The position numbers and the translations under genes are program-made. A stretch of DNA of 34,663 bases from Desulfobacteraceae bacterium (GTDB lineage: Bacteria > Desulfobacterota > Desulfobacteria > Desulfobacterales > UBA5616), in NCBI GenBank assembly GCA_013791935.1, contig VMSV01000074.1:1-34663 (forward strand), in the 5' to 3' direction. This document shows positions 1 through 8,001 of this stretch, piece by piece. Each line of letters opens with the position of its first letter. Position 1 is the stretch's first letter. Below the pieces are notes generated by a model. That model worked only from the letters and a program-made list of their open reading frames with translations, searched no databases and had not been told where the DNA came from.

Positions 1-54
1 CGCGCCAGGAGGAGGCCAGGAGCCCCCGGGGGCTCCTGGCCTCCTCCTGGCGCG
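1..54. repeat. Perfect 54-bp GC-rich palindrome
   Basis: Bases 1-27 and 28-54 are exact reverse complements with no spacer (centre CCCCC/GGGGG). It lies inside the partial IS end and at the very edge of the window. It could be a strong hairpin native to the element, or a fold-back artefact of sequencing or assembly at a contig end. The sequence alone cannot separate these. Confidence 0.85.
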
Positions 55-100
55 AACAATCTCTCAACTCGGAACATCAGAGGCGACATCTATCCTGACA
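1..100. mobile_element. Partial insertion sequence, left-window end
   Basis: Positions 81-100, read on the minus strand, are TGTCAGGATAGATGTCGCCT. The same 20 bases with one mismatch begin at 34533 in the opposite orientation, where a transposase C-terminus follows. This is the pattern of the two inverted ends of one IS family. The lipoprotein gene at 90-3008 loses its normal C-terminus exactly at this end, which supports an insertion boundary at 100/101. The terminus starts TG and ends CA, as in IS21, IS3 and IS481-like elements, but the family is not determined because only the edge is in the window. Confidence 0.65.
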
Positions 101-3008
101 CAGGGGGCTCTTCAATAGTACGCAGGAAGTCAATCGTGTTGTACTGCGTAGAGACCAGTGCTCCTTGCTTCACATAGGCACCTGCCACGAAAGCGATGGT
201 GCGGTGCGAATCCACATGGTCGGGGCCATCCTGGGCGTCGTCTTCAATGATAAAGATCAGCGTGTTGTTGGCGTATTTGCTCTTTGAAACCTTTTCAACC
301 AGCAAGCCCACCGCATAATCGTTGTCAGCTTGCTGTATCTCTGGTGTGTTTACGCCGTCAATCGCGGTCAAGAAGGCGCCGGTGTGATCGTTCATGAACC
401 GGACGAGGCTCAACCCAGGCAGATCCTCCACTCCATTAACGTATTTGGTATCGAATTCGCGCTCCCATTCTTTGAAACGCCAGAAATCCGGGAAATTGGG
501 ATCCCAACCGCGGAAATACGGATCGGTATACGGAGCCAGGGAAACATTTGTGGAATAAGCCACGATCGTGTTCGTTGAGGCCGGATCGTGCTCGAGAGAA
601 ATACTGTAAGGAGAATCCTGGGGGAAATTGTAACGAGTGCCATCAATAGCGAAACCATAGCTGCGCACGGTGAGATTCGCGCGCAGTGCAGCATCCCACA
701 AAAAGCCGGTATTGACTTCATTATTCGGTCCATCCGGTGCAGCCACATCGGTCTGGCCTGGAAGCACATCCGGATCATCGGATGTCAGAGGATTGGCAGC
801 CTGGCGCTCCTCAACGCCCGGAATGGCAACATTCACATTCCGGTTCAACCCCCCCTGGTCCAGGGTGAAGCCGCGTCCCGCATAAGCCAGCGGGTATTGG
901 CGCTGGATCATATCCTGGGCTTGAGCCGAAGTGGACCAGGCCCAGCCGTCATAGCTGACTTCGGAGGTGGCATAGATGTTGTCCAGCGTGACAAAGTTTC
1001 GTGCCAGGTTATGCTGATTCGGCGTGAACTCCTCTCCAAACTGAGCCAAAGCAGGATCGCCATTTCCGATTTCCAGGTCACCCAAAACCTGGTCATACGT
1101 CCGGTTTTCCTTGATGATGAAGATTACATGCCGGACACCCTGGCGAACAGCTGCCATGATCGCTGCGTCTTCGGCGCTGCTGGTGTAAGAGAAGCGGTTA
1201 TTCGTGGCTACCTGCGCCGTCAGGGTGGCGAGCTGCGCCGCATCGGGGAGCGGGTAGTTCTGCAGTCCGGCTTTGACCAACTGAGGATTATACTGGTTTG
1301 ATGCAAAGCCATTCCTGTTCGTCGGTGGCGGCGGCGGCGGGCCGTAGCTGTAGTAAAAGTCAGGATTCGCCCCGGTTGGCGACTTGCCATTGATCACGTA
1401 AACCCATTGGCCATCCTCGCTGAGGCTCACCGAATTCGGGTACCAACCGGTGGGAATGAGACCCACCACCCGGTCATCACTGTCCGTTCCTTCCAGGTCC
1501 ACCACGGCGACGGTATTCAGATTTCCAAGTGTCACATAGAGGGTCTTTTCATCTGGCGAGAGCGTCGCGCTGTTGGGGTTGGCGCCTCTATATTCCGCCA
1601 GTTCGGCAGGCATTACCGACGTATGTTTGATAACCGGGATGGTTTCGACGATGGCGTTCGTCGTTGTGTCAATGACATCCACCGTATCCGACTGGTCTTC
1701 GACAACATACAGAAGCGTCTGGGCCACGTTCATCGTCATCTTGTTGGGTTGGCCTTTCACCGGGATACGGGACGTTACCGCCGGGTTCATGCCCAGAGCC
1801 ACCACAACGATCTCGCGATCGCGAATGCTGGATACATAGGCGGTGGCGCTTTCTCCGCTGCCCTTTATCATCACCCAGAACGGGTAGGCGCCCCCCGGCA
1901 CACCGACTTGCGAGGGATCACTCTTGCCCGGGCGCAGGTCGAGATCGGGCTCCGTGATCTTCGACCATTTGCCTATGCCTCCGGTGAATACCGTGATCGA
2001 GTCGTTGTAGTAGTTCGCCACAACCAGGGTCTGACCATCATTCGACACTGCCACCCCAGCCGCGCACGGCGCTACAGAAACACGCACGTTTACCGGGAGT
2101 TGCGGCTCGCCTTGGGGCGGTTCCACGACCAGACCCAGGCCGGCGGTGTGGCCCAGGGCCAGCTCGGCTTCGTGCTGCCAGACGCCGCTGACGTCGTTCA
2201 AAGTGAAGATGTGGATATTGTCACCGGCGCTATTTGCAGGATTGACGGCGCCGGTGCTGTCAAAGGGGAAATCCCCCATGCCGCTCGACACGTAGAAAGC
2301 CTTGCCGGAAGGATCGAAGACAATTCCATTGTAGGTATTCGGGATCTTTACGACTTGCTTCTTGATCGGCGTGTTCGTCGAAATGTCATAGATGAACACA
2401 TACTCTTGTGAGTCCGGCCAGTTGAAATAGGAGCCACCCGCGTCTGGAACACCATCGGTTCTATAAACGCGGTTGTAGCCGCTCGTCAGAACCAGCAGGG
2501 TCTTGTGATCCGGGCTTACCACGCTGGTGACCGCATGCCCTGCCAGCCAGTCAGGATTGTCAGGCAGATCGGGATTCAAATTTTCGTACTGGGAACCTAC
2601 CGGCGCCATGGGCGTAATCTGCTGGCCCATGTTGGGCAGTTCCTGCACGCTGGGATCTGCATCCACCACCGTAATCGACAGGGTGGCCCTGGTGGTGCCG
2701 GCCGCGGTGGAAGCCGTTACCGTATAGATGGTTGTTGCGGTCACGACCATGGGGGTTCCGCTGATGATACCCGTACTGGAGACCATGCTCAGACCCTTGG
2801 GAAGGCTTGGGCTCACACTGTACGAACTCACCTCTCCTCCGGTGCTGGTCGGGTTGTTCGACGCGATCAGCATCCCTTTGGTGTAGACCGCTGTGTCGAA
2901 GGTGTAGCTGAATGTCAAGGGCGGCTGAATGACACCGTCACCGGTGCATCCCGAGAGAAAAAGCAATACTATTATCATGAAAAGACAAAACCGTTGAATT
3001 GAAAACAT
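90..3008 (-). CDS. Lipoprotein with Ig-like, YVTN/YncE propeller and phosphoesterase domains (C-terminus cut by IS)
   Basis: 972 residues. The start at 3008 is chosen because AAGGAGG lies just upstream and the protein then opens with a lipoprotein signal peptide ending LSGC (Cys21); the longer reading frame has no such signal. Residues ~30-115 resemble a putative Ig/cadherin-like domain, ~130-590 carry YVTN/YncE-type surface propeller repeats (for example LYVVEDQSDTVDVIDTTT), and from ~640 there is a phosphoesterase (PF04185-like) domain with the family signature IIKENRTYDQVLG. This matches the known 'YncE plus alkaline-phosphatase-family' architecture; the substrate is unknown. It is probably anchored in the outer membrane or faces the periplasm. 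The normal end after FLRTIE is missing: the last residues and the TAG stop are read from the IS terminal repeat, so the last metal-site segment may be incomplete and activity is doubtful. Confidence 0.8.
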   Translation of the reverse strand: MFSIQRFCLFMIIVLLFLSGCTGDGVIQPPLTFSYTFDTAVYTKGMLIASNNPTSTGGEVSSYSVSPSLPKGLSMVSSTGIISGTPMVVTATTIYTVTASTAAGTTRATLSITVVDADPSVQELPNMGQQITPMAPVGSQYENLNPDLPDNPDWLAGHAVTSVVSPDHKTLLVLTSGYNRVYRTDGVPDAGGSYFNWPDSQEYVFIYDISTNTPIKKQVVKIPNTYNGIVFDPSGKAFYVSSGMGDFPFDSTGAVNPANSAGDNIHIFTLNDVSGVWQHEAELALGHTAGLGLVVEPPQGEPQLPVNVRVSVAPCAAGVAVSNDGQTLVVANYYNDSITVFTGGIGKWSKITEPDLDLRPGKSDPSQVGVPGGAYPFWVMIKGSGESATAYVSSIRDREIVVVALGMNPAVTSRIPVKGQPNKMTMNVAQTLLYVVEDQSDTVDVIDTTTNAIVETIPVIKHTSVMPAELAEYRGANPNSATLSPDEKTLYVTLGNLNTVAVVDLEGTDSDDRVVGLIPTGWYPNSVSLSEDGQWVYVINGKSPTGANPDFYYSYGPPPPPPTNRNGFASNQYNPQLVKAGLQNYPLPDAAQLATLTAQVATNNRFSYTSSAEDAAIMAAVRQGVRHVIFIIKENRTYDQVLGDLEIGNGDPALAQFGEEFTPNQHNLARNFVTLDNIYATSEVSYDGWAWSTSAQAQDMIQRQYPLAYAGRGFTLDQGGLNRNVNVAIPGVEERQAANPLTSDDPDVLPGQTDVAAPDGPNNEVNTGFLWDAALRANLTVRSYGFAIDGTRYNFPQDSPYSISLEHDPASTNTIVAYSTNVSLAPYTDPYFRGWDPNFPDFWRFKEWEREFDTKYVNGVEDLPGLSLVRFMNDHTGAFLTAIDGVNTPEIQQADNDYAVGLLVEKVSKSKYANNTLIFIIEDDAQDGPDHVDSHRTIAFVAGAYVKQGALVSTQYNTIDFLRTIEEPPVSG

Positions 3009-3385
3009 AACAACCTCCTTAAGCGTTATTACAAAAATTAATTTTCTCTTCTTTTCGTCTTTGTGGACAATATCGTTTTTCTTTTTTAGGATGATACAAT
3101 GGAAACAATTTTGAGAATTTATTCTAATTGTCAAAGTAAGTGTTCACTCTGTTTTCAGTATTTGATCGAATATCATTAGTAAATATAATCAATTTTTGTG
3201 CCAAGTTTCCAACCCTCACCGTTGCATCACCTATCAAACAGATTTATATGAACAATCGGCTTAAAAGTCACTCTCGGGTTAGACCTTAATCTTTATAAAA
3301 AAAGGTCATATATTACCCTATGGTCATATGCGACCCTTTTTGGGGCACCATGAATCTGGGCAACCTCAATTCACTAAATAAATTA
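3009..3385. other. AT-rich noncoding stretch
   Basis: No supported gene. It holds the 5' region of the lipoprotein gene (Shine-Dalgarno just upstream of 3008) and runs into the remains of a transposase. Around 3296-3345 the motif GGTCATAT occurs twice, followed by GCGACCC, giving an imperfect dyad of unknown meaning. Confidence 0.5.
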
Positions 3386-3849
3386 ACAACTAATGATATT
3401 TTACTCCGAAGCAGTTCCTCCGGCATCTCATTGCTCATGAGAAGATTTTTGACCGGCTATGCGACTTATTTGAATCTGAGACATCGCAGACATGGTCAAT
3501 GGTTCCAGAACCGGTTCAAATCCATCATCTACCTGGAGAACGCCTATCTTCAGGAACTGGTCCGGTACATCCATAATATAAATTATAGGCCCATGGAGTG
3601 AATTTCCAGTTTGTTCTTGCAAGGGTGTTCTCGCTTTTCGGGCTTGAATAGGACTGCATTCTTGGAAGAGGCGGGCAGGCGGACCGTGTCCGGGCCAGGA
3701 ATCTGGTTTGTTTCTGGTGTGCAAGAGAACTGGGGAACTCCCTTGCTCAAATGGCCAGGGAGTTTGATACGACTTCCACAGGGGTGAGCTATGCTGTTGG
3801 AAGAAGCGAAAAACTGGCCAAAGAAGCGGGATATTTGATGTTGACCTAA
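3386..3849 (+). pseudogene. Decayed REP-associated tyrosine transposase (RAYT, IS200-like), middle and C-terminal parts
   Basis: The frame up to 3601 encodes LLMRRFLTGYATYLN, then RHRRHGQWFQNRFKS and LQELVRYIH, the conserved second half of the Y1 (HUH) RAYT domain. The N-terminal HUH part is absent. After a stop at 3601, a different frame ending with TAA at 3849 encodes CARELGNSLAQMAREFD followed by VSYAVGRSEKLAKEAGY, the DnaA-like helix-turn-helix tail usual at the C-terminus of this family. The two pieces lie in different frames with degenerate sequence between them, so the gene is broken by at least one frameshift and a 5' deletion. RAYTs mobilise or maintain REP palindromes; two more fragments of the family lie at 32247 and 33078. 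Confidence 0.75.
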
Positions 3850-3886
3850 ATACTTAATAAAGTAAAGTCGTTAAAAGCCACGATTA

Positions 3887-4309
3887 CTATCCAATCAATT
3901 CCGCCTCTATTCCAAGTTTTGCGGCAGATTCCGCTAAACGTTTATCAGCCGTAATCAACTCCAAATCAGATGTTGCGGAAACAGACAGATGGAGTGCATC
4001 CAGGGTTCGTAGAGGAGTGGAAAGCCTTGAAATCAAGCTTCTTGCCAACCGATAATGTCTTGAATCCAGTATAAGGTAAGTATACATAGAAGTGCCGATG
4101 TGAGCTTGAAACGCGTCCAGAATTTTTAGCCCGTCCCTTTCAGAAAACTCTTTTTCTCTCACTTTGCGTGAAACTGCGGATGCCAGTTCAACCTCGGTTA
4201 ATTGGCTGATTGCCGGGCGGCGCTCTGATAAAAGATATTTTTCAGCCAAATTGCTTAGGGGTTCCGGGCAGTAGTAGGCTGCCAAAACACTGGTATCGAT
4301 ATAATACAT
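3887..4309 (-). CDS. vapC: VapC-type PIN-domain toxin (ribonuclease)
   Basis: 140 residues, full length for a VapC PIN protein. The PIN acidic residues are visible: Asp5 in YIDTS, Glu41 in the ELASAV segment, Asp104 in TLDALHL and Asp122 in TADKRLA. By family knowledge this is a metal-dependent RNase, often acting on tRNA or rRNA, held inactive by its antitoxin. Its ATG shares one base with the antitoxin's stop (TAATG arrangement), so the two are translationally coupled in one transcript. The target is unknown. All expected active-site residues are present, so it is probably functional. Confidence 0.88.
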   Translation of the reverse strand: MYYIDTSVLAAYYCPEPLSNLAEKYLLSERRPAISQLTEVELASAVSRKVREKEFSERDGLKILDAFQAHIGTSMYTYLILDSRHYRLARSLISRLSTPLRTLDALHLSVSATSDLELITADKRLAESAAKLGIEAELIG

Positions 4310-4542
4310 TAATACCGTTCCTTTTCCCGAGAATCCACAATGGATCGACTTAAAGATTTTTCTGAAGACCGGATGGATGATCTGAATTTTTTCAGGCTCG
4401 GTAAATCCCCGCCCTGTTTTGTTGGGACAAGCTTTGCAATCACATTTCCCCGCCGAGTGATGATAATCTCCTCCCCGGTTTCAACCCTGTTCAATAGGGA
4501 GCTTAAATTGGTCCGCACTTCTTTTATATTTACCGTCTGCAT
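4309..4542 (-). CDS. Phd/YefM-type antitoxin of the VapC toxin
   Basis: 77 residues starting MQTVNIKEVRTNLSSLLNRV. This is the Phd/YefM N-terminal DNA-binding fold, with the hallmark GEEIIITRRGNVIAKLVP; the charged C-terminal tail (SLKKFRSSIRSSEKSLS) is the expected toxin-neutralising part. The start at 4542 is chosen over the longer frame because homologous sequence begins there, AAGGGATATTAAA lies upstream, and the operator dyad at 4565-4583 sits directly before it. By family knowledge it binds VapC and represses its own operon. The antitoxin-toxin gene order is the usual one. Confidence 0.85.
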   Translation of the reverse strand: MQTVNIKEVRTNLSSLLNRVETGEEIIITRRGNVIAKLVPTKQGGDLPSLKKFRSSIRSSEKSLSRSIVDSREKERY

Positions 4543-4564
4543 TTTAATATCCCTTCTTCTTGAT

Positions 4565-4583
4565 TGTACACTCGATGTGTACA
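4565..4583 (-). promoter_or_regulatory. Operator/promoter of the VapBC-type operon
   Basis: TGTACAC-N5-GTGTACA is a perfect 7-bp inverted repeat 22-41 bases upstream of the antitoxin start. On the minus strand a -35-like TTGACG lies at 4605-4600, and the dyad covers the expected -10 position (TACACA/TGTACA), so bound antitoxin would block polymerase. The -10 match is weak. Confidence 0.6.
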
Positions 4584-4614
4584 CCAAAAAGATGCACTGC
4601 GTCAATAATAATAA

Positions 4615-4758
4615 AGACCTTGGATAGATGCCATTGAGGCCATTTTGGACGCAAAACAAAAAATCGACACTTTCAACGCATATTTCGAACTTAAAGAACA
4701 ACTGGAAAAACAATTGCAGTTATTGATCGGTGAAACTCAAGAGCTTCTGAACAGGTAA
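4615..4758 (+). pseudogene. C-terminal coiled-coil fragment of an unidentified gene
   Basis: An open frame without a start codon follows a TAA at 4612 and encodes about 47 residues ending TAA at 4756-4758. It includes AILDAKQKIDTFNAYFELKE and EKQLQLLIGETQELLNR, strongly heptad-like and charged. It looks like the surviving tail of a larger protein cut off where the toxin-antitoxin cassette begins. I do not recognise the family. Confidence 0.35.
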
Positions 4759-4845
4759 GGATGATCCCCCTTTTTTGATGATAATGTTTCCAAAGCATCC
4801 CGGGAAGGAAGCCGGACGGTGCGGTTGTTCGTGTTGAATTCGCTT

Positions 4846-5478
4846 TCACCGGGTGAAAAGATTGGTTCTCTTTTCGTGGCCGATGGTGGAATAGGGGGTT
4901 TCTCCGTAGTCGTGCCCCGGCCATACGCGGGTTTCTTCCGGCAGGGTGTACAGTTTTGTGTGAATGGATTCCAGAAGCTGGGCCATGGAGCCGCCGGAAA
5001 AATCGGTTCTGCCCACGGCCCCCACAAACAGGGTGTCTCCTGTGAAGACATGGCCAGGTGTGTATAGGCAAATGCCACCCGGCGTGTGTCCGGGGGTATG
5101 GATGACCGTAAGTTGGGTTTCGCCGATGTCGATGAGATCCTTGTCCTTGAGCAGAACATCCGGGGCCGGGGATCCCTTTCCGCCCATGACCCGTGAAAAA
5201 GCGCTGTTGGCAAGGCCGGATATGGATTTGGCTTCCAGATGATGGATATGGAGTCTTGCGTTGGTGGCTTCGATCATGGCGGCATTTCCTGCGGAATGAT
5301 CGGAATGCCCGTGGGTGTTGATGACATGGGTCACGGTAAGCCCGGCAGAGCGAACTTCGGACAGGATCCTTCGGGCATCAAAGGCCGGATCGATCAAGGC
5401 GCAGGTTTTGGTGGCCTCATCGCCTATCATATAGCAGAATACGTCCATTCGAGAGAGCAGAATCTGTTGTATGACCAT
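4846..5478 (-). CDS. Metallo-beta-lactamase-fold hydrolase (glyoxalase II-like)
   Basis: 210 residues. The ATG at 5478 is preceded by AAAAGGAGTGAAT; a GTG two codons upstream is less well placed. Zinc-binding motifs are intact: THGHSDH (first site), TPGHTPG, FTGDTLF with the bridging Asp, and PGHDYGET. The pattern matches the glyoxalase II/YcbL-like subgroup that hydrolyses thioesters such as S-D-lactoylglutathione, or acts as a general MBL hydrolase; the substrate cannot be assigned. It lacks the long C-terminal domain of true glyoxalase II (~250-260 aa). It is soluble, with no signal peptide. It follows the HsdR_N-like gene by 15 bases and is probably co-transcribed. Confidence 0.85.
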   Translation of the reverse strand: MVIQQILLSRMDVFCYMIGDEATKTCALIDPAFDARRILSEVRSAGLTVTHVINTHGHSDHSAGNAAMIEATNARLHIHHLEAKSISGLANSAFSRVMGGKGSPAPDVLLKDKDLIDIGETQLTVIHTPGHTPGGICLYTPGHVFTGDTLFVGAVGRTDFSGGSMAQLLESIHTKLYTLPEETRVWPGHDYGETPYSTIGHEKRTNLFTR

Positions 5479-5493
5479 ATTCACTCCTTTTGA

Positions 5494-6039
5494 TCAGAGG
5501 TTTTTTCCCGATGCGATGTTGACGTTCATGCCATCGTAGCTTTTGAAGATCAGGGCTTCTTTCATCAGCCGGTCTTGGGGCAAGGGTGTTCTCTTAATAT
5601 CTTTGAATATCCTCCCGGCCTCGTCTTTTGAGATCAGGGTCGCCAGCCCTTCCCCCAGATTTTTCCCGGAAACTGAATCCAGGAGAATAGCGGTCTTGCC
5701 GTCGGAAACCACGGAAAACGGCACCGGCGGGTTTTCCGCCAGCCTGGCCGCTGCCAGGATTTCCCTTTCCCTTGAACCCAAAGACCCTGCGGCACATTTG
5801 ATCGCCATGAACCTTTTTTGATTCACATATACCATAAGGTCGATCCGGGAGAGGTATTCCTGGCCGTTGGCATCCACCACCAGTTTCTCATCCACCACCA
5901 CATCCTGTTTGGAATACCCTTTTTCTTCAATGAGAAAACGCTCCAGGGCCTGGCGATTTTCCTCCGGTCCCACAAGGGGGATGCTTTTACCGGTGATGTA
6001 ATCCTTTACAAAATCAGGTTCCGTTACTTTGCTCTCCAT
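5494..6039 (-). CDS. HsdR N-terminal-like (HSDR_N) domain protein, probably nuclease-dead
   Basis: 181 residues. Residues ~25-150 resemble the HSDR_N fold found at the start of type I restriction R subunits: RIDLMVYVNQKRFMAIKCAA, then SREREILAAARLAENPPVPFS and VSDGKTAILLDSVSGK. The PD-(D/E)xK motif keeps the Asp in RIDLMV, but the following E-x-K appears replaced (AIKCAAG), so nuclease activity is doubtful. There are no HsdM or HsdS genes nearby, so this is not a restriction system. It lies 17 bases downstream of gpmI, at the tail of the housekeeping operon. Stand-alone proteins of this kind exist in deltaproteobacteria; their role is unknown. Confidence 0.7.
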   Translation of the reverse strand: MESKVTEPDFVKDYITGKSIPLVGPEENRQALERFLIEEKGYSKQDVVVDEKLVVDANGQEYLSRIDLMVYVNQKRFMAIKCAAGSLGSREREILAAARLAENPPVPFSVVSDGKTAILLDSVSGKNLGEGLATLISKDEAGRIFKDIKRTPLPQDRLMKEALIFKSYDGMNVNIASGKNL

Positions 6040-6056
6040 GATGCCCGCCTTTGGAA

Positions 6057-7604
6057 TTATACTTTTTCGATTAAAGATTGTCCGGTCATGGCGGCGGGCT
6101 GTTCAACCCCCATGATTTGAAGGAGGGTGGGGGCGATGTCGGCCAGAATCCCCTTTTTTAAGACGGCATTTTTATACTGCTCGCTCACAAGCACCAGGGG
6201 AACCGGGTTCAGGGTGTGGGCCGTATGGGGCTTGTTGTTTTCATCCCGCATCTTTTCGGCATTCCCGTGATCGGCCGTGATGATCACGGTTCCCTGTTCC
6301 TCAAGAACCTTGGAAACGATGCTGAAAATACAGTCATCCAGAACTTCGTAGGCTTGAATGGCCGCTTCGATGACGCCTGTATGGCCCACCATATCCATAT
6401 TGGCGAAATTCAATACCACCAGGGCATAGGGATTGGAGGCCAATCTGGCCAGCAGTTCTTCCGTCACCCTCGGAGCGCTCATTTCAGGCTTTTGATCATA
6501 GGTCGCCACTTCCCGGGGAGAAGGCACAAGGCATCGATCCTCCAGGGGAAAGGGTTTTTCCTCCCCCCCGTTAAAGAAATAGGTGACGTGGGCGTATTTT
6601 TCCGTTTCCGCGATGCGAAGCTGTCTGAGCCCCTGCCGGCTGATGATTTCCCCCAGAATATCCTTCAGGTATTCCGGACCAAAGGCCATGGGCAGGGTGA
6701 ATTTTTCATCGTAAAGGGTCATGCAGACGTATTCACATAATTCGGGAAGAACGTTTCTTTCAAAGGGAGTAAAATCCACCTCGGTCAGGGCCCGGGTGAT
6801 TTGCCTTGCTCGATCCGCCCTGTAATTAAAGAAAATTACGCCATCATGATCACAGATCCTGCCCAAAGGAGAATTCTGTTCATCCACCATGACAACCGGC
6901 TGAACGAATTCATCGGTCTGGCCTTTTTCATAGGCATTTTTTACGGCCTGAACCGGGTCTTTCTCAAACACACCATCCCCTTCCACATAAAGCCGGAAGG
7001 CTTTTTCCGTCCGGTCCCATCGAGTATCCCGATCCATGGCGTAGTACCTGCCGCACACCGTGGCGATTTTACCGAACCCCATGCGGCTGATTTCGTCCGA
7101 CAAGGCGCGGGTATATCCCAGGCCGCTGTCCGGTGGGGTATCCCGACCATCCAGGATGACATGGATATAAACCCTTTTCATATCCTTATCTTTGGCCATT
7201 TTCAGCAGGGCAAAAAGGTGGGCCAACTGGCTGTGTACCCCCCCGTCGGATACCAATCCCATGAGATGAAGGGCGGAGTTCTGGTGTTTCACTTTTTCCA
7301 TCAATGAGGTCAGAGCCGCATTTTTAAAGAAAGACCCGTCTTTAATGGATTGGTCAATCCTTAACAGATCCTGATAAACGATGCGACCGGCCCCGATATT
7401 CAAATGCCCCACCTCGGAATTGCCCATGATTCCCTTGGGCAGGCCCACGGCTTCCCCGGAGCATTCAAGCCGGGTGCCGGGATAGGTTTCCATTAATTGG
7501 TGAATATGGGGGGTTTTCGCTTGGGAAATGGCATTTCCGGAGCCGGAATCACCGATGCCCCAGCCATCCAAAATCATCAGTAAGCAGGGTCTCTGGTTAT
7601 TCAT
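6057..7604 (-). CDS. gpmI: 2,3-bisphosphoglycerate-independent phosphoglycerate mutase
   Basis: 515 residues, the usual length. It interconverts 3- and 2-phosphoglycerate in glycolysis/gluconeogenesis in the cytoplasm. The alkaline-phosphatase-superfamily metal site is visible: LMILDGWG (Asp13) at the N-terminus, phospho-acceptor Ser63 in GNSEVGHLNIGAG, and the C-terminal ADHGNAEKM and HTAHTLNPVPLVL motifs. The start codon at 7604 overlaps the end of rsfS by 8 bases, indicating coupling. The C-terminus (MTGQSLIEKV) is typical, so the gene is complete. Confidence 0.96.
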   Translation of the reverse strand: MNNQRPCLLMILDGWGIGDSGSGNAISQAKTPHIHQLMETYPGTRLECSGEAVGLPKGIMGNSEVGHLNIGAGRIVYQDLLRIDQSIKDGSFFKNAALTSLMEKVKHQNSALHLMGLVSDGGVHSQLAHLFALLKMAKDKDMKRVYIHVILDGRDTPPDSGLGYTRALSDEISRMGFGKIATVCGRYYAMDRDTRWDRTEKAFRLYVEGDGVFEKDPVQAVKNAYEKGQTDEFVQPVVMVDEQNSPLGRICDHDGVIFFNYRADRARQITRALTEVDFTPFERNVLPELCEYVCMTLYDEKFTLPMAFGPEYLKDILGEIISRQGLRQLRIAETEKYAHVTYFFNGGEEKPFPLEDRCLVPSPREVATYDQKPEMSAPRVTEELLARLASNPYALVVLNFANMDMVGHTGVIEAAIQAYEVLDDCIFSIVSKVLEEQGTVIITADHGNAEKMRDENNKPHTAHTLNPVPLVLVSEQYKNAVLKKGILADIAPTLLQIMGVEQPAAMTGQSLIEKV

Positions 7605-8001
7605 CTGAATCGGTTTCCTTTTTATTGACTTTCTGGTCGGATTCTTTGGTCACTTTTTCCGGCGAGATCCGCGGGGCATCGTGCCAAAGTCCTTCCAGGT
7701 CAAAAAAAGCCCTGGCAGATTCAAAAAAGATATGAACCAACACATGCCCGTAATCCATCAGGACCCATTGGCCCTCGGTCTTGCCCTCCACATGAAGGGG
7801 TTTTATGCCGTGATCTTTCAACTCAGATTGAACATTATCGGCAATGGCCACAACCTGCCGGTTGGATTTTCCGGTGCATATGATGAACACGTCCGCAATG
7901 GTGGTTTGTTTTCTTACATCCAGAATCACAAGGTCTACGACCTTTCTTTCCTGAATAGCCTTTAAGAACACGTCAAGATTGTGAACCTTTTCGAAGGTCA
8001 T
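7597..8001 (-). CDS. rsfS: Ribosomal silencing factor RsfS (YbeB/iojap family)
   Basis: 134 residues. It contains the family core DLVILDVRKQTTIADVFIIC, TGKSNRQVVAIADNV, and WVLMDYGHVLVHIFFESARAF followed by FFDLEGLW. RsfS binds ribosomal protein L14 on the large subunit and blocks subunit joining in starvation. It overlaps nadD by 4 bases and gpmI by 8 bases; nadD-rsfS adjacency is a common arrangement. The charged Lys/Glu tail (~residues 113-134) is a variable extension. Confidence 0.95.
   Translation of the reverse strand: MTFEKVHNLDVFLKAIQERKVVDLVILDVRKQTTIADVFIICTGKSNRQVVAIADNVQSELKDHGIKPLHVEGKTEGQWVLMDYGHVLVHIFFESARAFFDLEGLWHDAPRISPEKVTKESDQKVNKKETDSDE

Noticed and set aside
1407..2411. 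334-codon plus-strand open frame
   Set aside because: It lies wholly opposite the YncE/phosphoesterase lipoprotein gene, has no recognisable domain or ribosome-binding site, and is an antisense artefact of the high-GC coding strand.
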